Positions 7,472-13,863 of a DNA stretch of 32,511 bases are shown here, in pieces. The translations under genes and the position numbers were made by a program. The notes beneath the pieces were generated by a model. That model had not been told where the DNA came from. It made no database searches and saw only the letters and a program-made list of their open reading frames with translations. Every line of letters begins with the position of its first letter. Position 1 is the first letter of the stretch. The stretch is from Gemmatimonadaceae bacterium (lineage in GTDB: Bacteria > Gemmatimonadota > Gemmatimonadetes > Gemmatimonadales > Gemmatimonadaceae): the NCBI GenBank assembly GCA_022843265.1, contig JALHNZ010000038.1:1-32511 (forward strand). Reading direction: 5' to 3'.

Positions 7472-9613
7472 TCAGCGCGGCTTCGGAACGGCGGGTGCCG
7501 CTACGCGATGTGCCGCGTGTGGATCGACGGTTGGCACGCGCTGGCTATCCGCTTTGGCGCTCAACGGCGATCGCAGCTGATTCAGCGCCATGCGTTCGGC
7601 CGCATTGCCTTGATTCGCGGCCATGCGCGCCGCTTGCTGGGCACGACGTGTCGTGGTGGCGCTGAGTGCGACAGTGGAACCTGATGGACCCACGCGTACA
7701 TACCCCTGCATTTCCTGGTGCAACGCTGAGCAGAAGTCGGTGCAGTACATCGGGTACACACCAGCGGTTTTCGGAATCCACTTGAGCGTGCGCGTTTCGC
7801 CGGGCATCACCAGCAACTCGGCATTGGTTGCGCCCATGATGGCGAAGCCGTGGGGTACATCCCAGTCCTGTTCAATGTTGGTCACGTGGAAGAGCACCGT
7901 GTCGCCAGCCTGAATACCCTCAATGTTGTCGGGTGAGAAGCTGGAGCGAATGGCAGACATGCGTACGTGTACCGTTTTTCCCTTCCGCTCGACACCACTT
8001 TCCCGAGCCGAACGTGCAACCTTGGGATGCGTATTCTCGGCCAGTGAGTAGAACTTCTTCTGCTTGTCCTTGATCAGCGCCGCTGGCAGCGCACTGGCGT
8101 AGTGCGGCTCTCCGATCGTGGGGAAGTCGAGCAGCAGCTTCATGCGATCGCCGCTGATATCGTACAGCTGTGCGGAGTGCGCCAGCTCCGGACCGGTCGG
8201 GAGAAAGCGGTCTTTGGTAATCTTGTTCATGGCCAGCGCGTACTTGCCAAACGGCTTCTTGGTATCGCCGCCGGGAATCATGAGATGGCCAACCGAGTAG
8301 TAAGTGGGAATGCGGTCCACCACTTCCCAGGTACCGAGTTTCCACTTCACCACTTCTGACGAGATGAAGATCGACGTGTACGCGTAGCCCTTGCCGTCGA
8401 ACTCGGTGTGCAACGGGCCAAGGCCCGGATCCTGCACTTCGCCCGCGATCGTCGCTTCGTATTTGAGGATCGGCGCGCCGTACGCGTCGCCATCAAAGGC
8501 CTTGTCCTTGATGGCCTGCATCATGCGTGAGAACGAGTGCACCGGAATCACGGTCGCGAGCTTGCCGCCGGCCACGATGTATTCACCGGTGGGGTCAACG
8601 TCTGCACCGTGTGGTGATTTGGGTGTGGGCATGTAATACAGCGAGCCCGGGCACTGCGACGGCTCCAATACTTTCACGCCGCGCTTGACCGTCGCTTTGC
8701 CTTCACGTGAAAACTCATCCATCACGTTGTGATTGTACTCCGCATCCATGGTGCGGAACGTGCCCTTGGCAACGCAGGCTTCGAGCACTTTCCAGTTCAC
8801 CGCGGCAACGTAGTCCTTGTCGTTCTTCGACGCGTTGATTTCAAGCTTCTCAAACGCTTCTTCCGTGTTGTACGACGTGAAGAACACCCAGTCTTCCGAC
8901 GGCCCTTTGCCGGCGCGTGCGAGGTCGTAGTTAAAGCCCGGCACCAGCAACTGAAAGGCGATATCCATCTGCCCGGGCTTGTCGGCGCGGATGAAGCTCA
9001 CCGTGCCTTTGAAGTTGGTCTTGTAGCTTGAGATCGGAACGTCGGCCTGCGGAATCGGCACGCTGAAACGGGTGGCCGCGAGTACGTACTCGGAGTTACC
9101 CGTTATGAACGGTGACGCGTGATTGCCCGCCGAGTTTGGAATCTGCAGGATCTCAGTGGTCTCCATATGCGTGAGATCCACACGCGCGACACGTGGCGTG
9201 TTGTTGCCATTCACAAACAACCAGCGACCGTCCGTCTCGCCATTGGTCTGCGAGAGCGACGTGTGATGCAAATCGTCCCACGGCACAAAGCCGAAGGTTG
9301 TTTCGAGCATCGGTTTGGTTTCTTCGTTGTATCCGTAGCCATTCTCCGGATGCTGCGAAAAAACCGGAATGATCTTGAGTGTACGACCTGACGGCAGGCC
9401 AACAACCGACAGCTGTCCGTTGAAGCCACCCGAGAGGAAAGCGTAGAACTCATCGTGACTGCCAGGCGCGACATACACCTGTGAGGCGACATCGCCTGTT
9501 GCGCCGATCGTACCACCCGATCGTGCTGCGGGGCCACAGCCGTAGGCGTACAGCGCGACAACGGCGAGGCTCGCTGTTGCAACAGTCCATCCGGTGGAGC
9601 GGGAACGAGTCAT
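7472..9613 (-). CDS. nosZ: NosZ, nitrous-oxide reductase, clade II (Sec-type)
   Basis: NosZ reduces N2O to N2 in the periplasm. The 713-residue protein has an N-terminal beta-propeller and a C-terminal cupredoxin domain. The seven expected CuZ histidines are visible in DDLHHTS (two), GNHASPF, SPHGADVD, PLHTEFDG, VGHLMIPG and EPHYAS. The CuA site is complete: His588 in WDVPHGF and the loop CTDFCSALHQEM with Cys624, Cys628, His632 and Met635. The signal region has no twin-arginine motif and ends in YAYGC, so it looks Sec-dependent and possibly lipid-anchored, as in clade II enzymes. I take the ATG at 9613, which starts the signal peptide; the frame is open to 9670. A tail of about 73 residues, rich in Ala, Arg and Gln, follows the CuA domain. 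It is the first gene of the nos operon. Confidence 0.97.
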   Translation of the reverse strand: MTRSRSTGWTVATASLAVVALYAYGCGPAARSGGTIGATGDVASQVYVAPGSHDEFYAFLSGGFNGQLSVVGLPSGRTLKIIPVFSQHPENGYGYNEETKPMLETTFGFVPWDDLHHTSLSQTNGETDGRWLFVNGNNTPRVARVDLTHMETTEILQIPNSAGNHASPFITGNSEYVLAATRFSVPIPQADVPISSYKTNFKGTVSFIRADKPGQMDIAFQLLVPGFNYDLARAGKGPSEDWVFFTSYNTEEAFEKLEINASKNDKDYVAAVNWKVLEACVAKGTFRTMDAEYNHNVMDEFSREGKATVKRGVKVLEPSQCPGSLYYMPTPKSPHGADVDPTGEYIVAGGKLATVIPVHSFSRMMQAIKDKAFDGDAYGAPILKYEATIAGEVQDPGLGPLHTEFDGKGYAYTSIFISSEVVKWKLGTWEVVDRIPTYYSVGHLMIPGGDTKKPFGKYALAMNKITKDRFLPTGPELAHSAQLYDISGDRMKLLLDFPTIGEPHYASALPAALIKDKQKKFYSLAENTHPKVARSARESGVERKGKTVHVRMSAIRSSFSPDNIEGIQAGDTVLFHVTNIEQDWDVPHGFAIMGATNAELLVMPGETRTLKWIPKTAGVYPMYCTDFCSALHQEMQGYVRVGPSGSTVALSATTTRRAQQAARMAANQGNAAERMALNQLRSPLSAKADSQRVPTVDPHAAHRVAAPAVPKPR

Positions 9614-9750
9614 GGGAGTGTCTCGTGGAAGCGTTGAAGTGTCAGCGTGACCAGACAGGCTGTCGATCACTGCTGTGTGCTATAATGTCGCAACGGGGAT
9701 ACCACTTAAGAGTCGGCAGTCTCCGCGCAATGTTGTCGGGGATTCCCTCT
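9614..9750 (-). promoter_or_regulatory. Leader between the DUF2249 gene and nosZ
   Basis: These 137 bases separate the DUF2249-ScdA_N gene from nosZ on the same strand. A weak sigma-70-like pair can be read on the minus strand, TTAAGT then CATTAT with 16 bases between (about 9685-9712). I see no TTGAT-N4-ATCAA FNR/DNR box and no clear terminator. The motif ATCCCCG occurs twice on the minus strand. The site of nosZ transcription start cannot be fixed from sequence. Confidence 0.3.
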
Positions 9751-10209
9751 TTATTGCCGCGGATCACCATCGGCGTTGAGCGCAGTCTGCTGCAGCGTGG
9801 CCACCAGATGCAGCAGATCAATGCCCTGCGCACGGGCAGCAAACGTGAGCGAATGAGCGCCGCCGCAGCAGGAATCAAGACCGAACGCCGCGAACACCGC
9901 TGCCGTGGCCGGGTGACGGCCGCGGACGCCCGCTACCGTGTGCTCGTCGGAGATATCAACGCGCGTGAAACGTGTGTGCCACGCGCTGGTAGTTGGATCG
10001 TGCGTCGCGGGACGTACGCGAAACCCGCGCGCCGAGAGCGTGTCGTACAGCGGACGTGGGTCAAATGGTGCGATCACTTCCAGCGTGTCTCCGTCAACAA
10101 GCGTTTCGGAGAGCTTGAGTATGTCGCTGAGTGGCTCTTCGCCCGCCGCAATGGCCGGACGCGCATCAAAGGTGATCGTGCGTGGTGCGGTAGCGATAAC
10201 GTTCATCAT
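9751..10209 (-). CDS. DUF2249 - ScdA_N (DUF542) two-domain protein
   Basis: This 152-residue cytoplasmic protein joins two small domains. Residues about 12-80 are a DUF2249 domain (TITFDARP, LSDILKLSE, LEVIAPFDPRPLYDTL). Residues about 90-148 are an ScdA_N domain with its signature DSCCGG. ScdA_N is the N-terminal domain of the YtfE/RIC di-iron proteins that repair Fe-S clusters after nitric oxide damage; the haemerythrin part is absent here. The open frame runs back to 11142, but that part lies inside the upstream gene in another frame and codes for nothing recognisable. The start is ATGATG at 10204-10209, overlapping the upstream stop (ATGATGA). It is translationally coupled to the NnrS-like gene and likely serves nitrosative-stress defence; the exact role is unknown. 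Confidence 0.85.
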   Translation of the reverse strand: MMNVIATAPRTITFDARPAIAAGEEPLSDILKLSETLVDGDTLEVIAPFDPRPLYDTLSARGFRVRPATHDPTTSAWHTRFTRVDISDEHTVAGVRGRHPATAAVFAAFGLDSCCGGAHSLTFAARAQGIDLLHLVATLQQTALNADGDPRQ

Positions 10210-11552
10210 GAGCTCGTGGCGAGGGTAAGTGCAGGGCGCGACGTGCTGGCGGCGACCGCGCGCGCCGGCGCGAAGATCGCAAGCACGTGGTGCAGGGACA
10301 TCAAAACGGTGGCGGCCACATAGGTGAGCGCGGAAACGCGCGATGCACCTGGATGTCCCAGTGCGATCGCGGTCGGCAGTGATACGAGTGCGATGGCGTA
10401 CAACACCACGCTCGCCCAGGCGAGTGTTGGCCTCGCATACTGTTGGACGCGCACGGGCGCCCCCACTACGGGCTGTGTTCCGGGACCGGAGCGAACCATC
10501 CAGCTCAAGAACACGAACACACGAAACAGCACACCCACGATCAGCAGCGACAACCATCCCGCGAGGAACAACACGCCCCATACCGCAATGGCGCGTTGCG
10601 TGGCGACATGCGCGGGCAACAAGAGGCCCGCGAGTGAGGCGGTGGCGAGCGCGAGTTGCAGCACGGTGGCACCTGCCAGCGCGGTAAACGCCATCGCGAC
10701 CGTGCAGAGCGCGGGATCCCACGCAAGCTTGGGTCCGCCTCGAAACCAGCGCAGCGCTCGCCACACGATCAGCAGTTGGCCACACGCAATCGCCAGCACC
10801 GCCACGGGCCGAAGCGACGAGAGCGCCGGAAGAACCGCCGGAAGCAGGAGTGCGGTGCCGCCACGGAGCAGAACGGGAATCGCCAACCCGGTGCGAGAAG
10901 GCTCCTCCCGTACTCCGAGAAACATGGGAATCACATGCGAACCGACCGCCCAGGCGATCAGTGTGCCAAATCCAGACAAGCCAAACGCAATGTGCGCCAG
11001 CCGGAGTCCTGACAGATCCGGCATGAACCCGCGCCAGCCCCACACCAATCGCAAGGCCGCGAGCACCAATACGCCGGCGAGTGATACAAAGCCGAGCGTG
11101 ACAAGCCGCATGCGCGCCCGTGTGCTCTCGGGGGCACGCCACGGGCCGAGCAGCACGATGGCTGATGCCGTGGTGACCACGCTCAGCACGGCCCAGCCGT
11201 GCGCGGCATCATGCAATCGCCCCACGCTGACGCCCCACACAACCGCAACGACGCCAAGCGAATGCGCGGGAAGCAACCACCGCCACAATCTGGACGACCG
11301 CGGGGCCACTTGCAGCGCTACCGGGCCCAGCTGATACAGCGTCCCGATGATGAGCGTCAGCAACCAGCCAAGCGTGAAGGCGTGCACCGCCCCGACCACC
11401 GCTGGGGCGCCCCACTCACCACGCGCCAGTGCGGGCGCCGCTCGTGTCAGCAAGACGCTGGCCGCAACGAGGAACGCCAGGCCTGCGCCGCCGTGTGCGA
11501 GCGGAATCACATGGTGCTGCGCGACCGCGACCGAATGCACGCGAAGACTCAT
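10206..11552 (-). CDS. NnrS-like / haem-copper-oxidase-like polytopic membrane protein
   Basis: This 448-residue protein has about 12 hydrophobic segments. Histidines lie within the membrane segments in positions that recall haem-binding members of the NnrS and haem-copper oxidase subunit I superfamily: VHAFTLGWLLTLIIGTLYQL (about 56-76), LAHIAFGLSGFG with GSHVIPMFLG (about 184-213), LLPAHVATQRAIAVWG (about 318-333) and MSLHHVLAIF near the C-terminus. NnrS proteins are haem- and copper-containing membrane proteins linked to nitric oxide tolerance. The family call is by motif and context, not by alignment. It is transcribed from the AT-rich divergent promoter shared with nsrR and coupled to the DUF2249-ScdA_N gene. 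It is too divergent in visible motifs to be called a nitric oxide reductase. Confidence 0.7.
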   Translation of the reverse strand: MSLRVHSVAVAQHHVIPLAHGGAGLAFLVAASVLLTRAAPALARGEWGAPAVVGAVHAFTLGWLLTLIIGTLYQLGPVALQVAPRSSRLWRWLLPAHSLGVVAVVWGVSVGRLHDAAHGWAVLSVVTTASAIVLLGPWRAPESTRARMRLVTLGFVSLAGVLVLAALRLVWGWRGFMPDLSGLRLAHIAFGLSGFGTLIAWAVGSHVIPMFLGVREEPSRTGLAIPVLLRGGTALLLPAVLPALSSLRPVAVLAIACGQLLIVWRALRWFRGGPKLAWDPALCTVAMAFTALAGATVLQLALATASLAGLLLPAHVATQRAIAVWGVLFLAGWLSLLIVGVLFRVFVFLSWMVRSGPGTQPVVGAPVRVQQYARPTLAWASVVLYAIALVSLPTAIALGHPGASRVSALTYVAATVLMSLHHVLAIFAPARAVAASTSRPALTLATSS

Positions 11553-11692
11553 GGTTCTTCACTGTTTAATAGGTATTTTATATACTGGTATTGTAAATAA
11601 GGGGTAACCTTCGCCATTATGCAAGCGCAGTAGATGCGGTGCCGCGTCTGCGACGTACGGTGACGGACACCGGATTCTTGTGAGTTATTTTT
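11553..11692. promoter_or_regulatory. Divergent AT-rich promoter with two tandem NsrR-like operators
   Basis: Two imperfect 15-base units abut: GGTATTTTATATACT (11572-11586) and GGTATTGTAAATAAG (11587-11601). The first contains the near-palindrome GTATTTTATATAC, which resembles published NsrR sites of the ATGTATTTTAAATACAT type. A possible + strand promoter is TTGTAA (11591-11596), 18 bases, then CATTAT (11615-11620), overlapping the second unit. On the minus strand TTTACA lies in the same repeats. The stretch is strikingly AT-rich against its surroundings. It would serve the NnrS-like gene on - and nsrR on +, consistent with NsrR control of both. Confidence 0.6.
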
Positions 11693-12124
11693 ATGCGCCT
11701 GACCCGCTTCACAGACAACGCGCTGCGATGCCTGACATATCTCGGTTTGCACGAATCAGAGACTTCAACCGTGACGGATGTGGCACGACGGATGTCCATG
11801 TCCGAAGATCACCTGATGAAGGTGGTGCAACGATTGGCATCACTCGGCTATGTGGAAACCATTCGCGGGCGCAACGGTGGCGTGCGATTGGCGTTGGATC
11901 CGGCGGAGATCCGGATCGGCACGGTTGTGCGGCAAACCGAAGACAACCTGAATTTGGTGGAGTGCTTCGACGCGGCGCTGAACACCTGTCCCATCGCGGC
12001 GTCGTGCCAACTTGCGAGCGCGCTTGATGAGGCACTATCGGCGTTTCTTTCGGTGCTCGACAAATACACGCTGCGGGATTTGCTGCAACAACCCAGGCGT
12101 CTGGAGCGACTGCTGCGCGCCTGA
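11693..12124 (+). CDS. nsrR: NsrR-type Rrf2-family nitric-oxide-sensing repressor
   Basis: This 143-residue Rrf2-family regulator matches NsrR in layout. It starts MRLTRFTDNALRCLTYLG, has a winged helix with the recognition region SMSEDHLMKVVQRL and wing GYVETIRGRNGGVRLA, then EIRIGTVVRQTED. Three cysteines in the NsrR pattern follow (ECFD, then CPIAASC, about residues 91-104) and would hold an Fe-S cluster that reacts with nitric oxide. IscR-type regulators space these cysteines differently. It faces the NnrS-like/DUF2249 pair across an operator-like region and starts a + strand series with two DUF481 genes at 28- and 22-base gaps. The ATG at 11693 lacks a clear ribosome binding site. Confidence 0.87.
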   Translation: MRLTRFTDNALRCLTYLGLHESETSTVTDVARRMSMSEDHLMKVVQRLASLGYVETIRGRNGGVRLALDPAEIRIGTVVRQTEDNLNLVECFDAALNTCPIAASCQLASALDEALSAFLSVLDKYTLRDLLQQPRRLERLLRA

Positions 12125-12152
12125 GCTCTGCGCACGCGACTACGTTGCGCAG

Positions 12153-12986
12153 ATGACGAATGCATCCGCTTCTCCCTTCAGCAGCGTGACGCCCCGCCGG
12201 TCGCGGCTTCATGCGTGGACCGCCCGCGTCGTGATATGCGCGTTGGCAACACTCGCGAGCGCCACGAGTCTCATCGAAGCCCAGCGCCCTCCCACTGACC
12301 GCGCCCGCGCGTCCATGCGACGTGTCGCCGCCGAGCGCACGACGCGCTTCGTCAGCGATATGGGCTACGTCAGCACGACGGGCAACACCAAGGTCACCAC
12401 GGTGAATGTGGGTGAAAAATTCAATCTGAACACCGGCTTCTGGCGATTCGAGCAGTTCCTTTCGGTGGTGTACGGCGAGAATGACGGAGCGGTGAACAGC
12501 AACTTCATTCGCGCGGGCATCGGCGGCGAATACGCGCTGCGGTCTACCATGGGTATTGCCGGGGGGATTCTGTTTGACAAGAATCGATTCTCCGGCGTGC
12601 TGCAGCGTACGGAAGAGTACCTCGGGCTCGTGTGGCGCGTGGTGGAGGGGCCACGTGATACGCTGCGACTCGATGCCGGTGGCTCACTGACGCAGCAGCG
12701 GAACATTGACGGCACGGTCCGTCGTTTTCCTGCCGCACGGACGGCGCTGTGGTACAAACGCGGACTGGCACCCAAAGCGTATGTCCTGCAGACCGTCGAA
12801 GTCGTGCCGAACATTGAAACATCGGAAGACTATCGGGTGAATGCGATCGCGTCGCTCATTTCACCCATCTCAAAAGTGCTGGCCGTGAAACTTGAGTTTC
12901 AGTGGCGCTTTGACAATCTGCCCGAACCCGATTTCCAGAGTACGGATCGTATTTTCACGACCGGCATTCAGGTGTCCTTCGAATAA
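12153..12986 (+). CDS. DUF481 outer-membrane beta-barrel protein (copy 1)
   Basis: This 277-residue protein belongs to the DUF481 family of putative outer-membrane beta-barrels (YdiY-like). An N-terminal basic stretch and hydrophobic segment (about 22-40) end in SLIEAQ, a plausible signal peptide. The barrel begins FVSDMGYVSTTGNTKVTTVN, with alternating strands such as FWRFEQFLSVVYGE and RAGIGGEYALRS, and ends in IQVSFE, close to the aromatic C-terminus usual for outer-membrane barrels. The frame extends upstream into nsrR; I use the ATG at 12153. Its function is unknown. It is clearly paralogous to the next gene and follows nsrR by 28 bases, so it is probably in the same transcript. Confidence 0.8.
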   Translation: MTNASASPFSSVTPRRSRLHAWTARVVICALATLASATSLIEAQRPPTDRARASMRRVAAERTTRFVSDMGYVSTTGNTKVTTVNVGEKFNLNTGFWRFEQFLSVVYGENDGAVNSNFIRAGIGGEYALRSTMGIAGGILFDKNRFSGVLQRTEEYLGLVWRVVEGPRDTLRLDAGGSLTQQRNIDGTVRRFPAARTALWYKRGLAPKAYVLQTVEVVPNIETSEDYRVNAIASLISPISKVLAVKLEFQWRFDNLPEPDFQSTDRIFTTGIQVSFE

Positions 12987-13008
12987 TCCTCAAGTCAGCG
13001 AGGCGTTT

Positions 13009-13785
13009 GTGTCCGTTCGTACGAATCATGTGTTGCTCGCGGCGCTCGGCGTGTTCGCGTTGCCGATCACCGCATTGTCCTCGCAGGTCGCTCCAACCGC
13101 ACGCACCACACAGGCCACCGTCGCCGCGGCCGAAAAGCCCGTGACCAGCTTTACCACCGACCTTGGCTACGTGGCCACATCGGGCAACACACGCGTCTCG
13201 ACCATGAACATCGCGGAACGCGTAGTGCACTCGCGCGGATTCTGGCGGTTTGAACAAGTGCTGGGCATTGTGTACGGCGAAGCCGACGGTGAAGAGAATG
13301 CGAATCTGCTGCGCGCCGGACTCGGCGCGGAGTACGCCCTGCGCCCGTGGGTAGGGCTGGCAACGGGTGCCCTCTATGATCGCAATCGATTCGCCGGCAT
13401 TGCCCGTCGAACCGAGGAGTACCTCGGACTTGTCTTTCGCGTGCGACAGGCTGCGCAAGACACGCTGCGTATTGAAACGGGCGGATCGCTGACGCAGCAG
13501 CTTGGTGTAGATGGCGTGCAGAACGACTTCCCGGCCGCCCGCGTCGCCGCCTGGTACAAGCGCATGTTTGGCGCCTCTGCATTCTTCCTGCAAACGATTG
13601 AGACGGTCCCGAATCTTGAAGTGTCGGCAGACTATCGCATCAACAGCGAGTCGGCGCTCGTCGCGCCACTCTCGCGCCGCATAGCGCTCAAGCTGGGGTA
13701 CATCGTACGCTTCGACAACCTGCCCGAAGTGGGCTTTGAAAAAACGGACCGCATACTTTCGTCAGGGCTGCAGGTGTCCTTCTAG
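13009..13785 (+). CDS. DUF481 outer-membrane beta-barrel protein (copy 2)
   Basis: This 258-residue paralogue of the preceding gene is aligned with it over the whole barrel. Shared stretches include YVxTxGNTxVxTxN, GFWRFEQ, RTEEYLGLV, GGSLTQQ and RFDNLPE. The signal peptide is VSVRTNHVLLAALGVFALPI with a cut near LSSQ. The protein ends in LQVSF, the classic terminal Phe of outer-membrane barrels. I take the GTG at 13009, which has GAGGCG upstream and places the signal peptide at the N-terminus; the open frame to 12892 overlaps copy 1. The pair is a tandem duplication in the nsrR transcript unit. What it transports or senses is unknown. Confidence 0.8.
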   Translation: MSVRTNHVLLAALGVFALPITALSSQVAPTARTTQATVAAAEKPVTSFTTDLGYVATSGNTRVSTMNIAERVVHSRGFWRFEQVLGIVYGEADGEENANLLRAGLGAEYALRPWVGLATGALYDRNRFAGIARRTEEYLGLVFRVRQAAQDTLRIETGGSLTQQLGVDGVQNDFPAARVAAWYKRMFGASAFFLQTIETVPNLEVSADYRINSESALVAPLSRRIALKLGYIVRFDNLPEVGFEKTDRILSSGLQVSF

Positions 13786-13799
13786 CGGAGTATTCAGAT

Positions 13800-13857
13800 T
13801 CAGGGGCGTCGGGCCGACACTGTTATCGACGAGTACGCCTGTTCCCAACGCCCCTGA
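13800..13857 (+). other. Long-loop inverted repeat before the hybrid kinase gene
   Basis: TCAGGGGCGT (13800-13809) pairs perfectly with ACGCCCCTGA (13848-13857), with 38 bases between. It ends 6 bases before the ATG of the hybrid kinase and starts 15 bases after the second DUF481 stop. It could end the nsrR transcript, though there is no T-run, or fold in the kinase leader. Confidence 0.5.
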
Positions 13858-13863
13858 GTAGGA

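Noticed and set aside
9675-9690. TATAAT on the plus strand with a nearby TG
   Set aside because: No -35 hexamer at a suitable distance and no plus-strand gene follows; the real genes here are on the minus strand.
10210-11142. Open frame of over 300 codons extending upstream in frame with the DUF2249-ScdA_N gene
   Set aside because: It lies inside the NnrS-like membrane gene in another frame. Its translation is Arg/Ala/Cys/His-rich with no recognisable domain, as expected for a shadow frame in GC-rich DNA.
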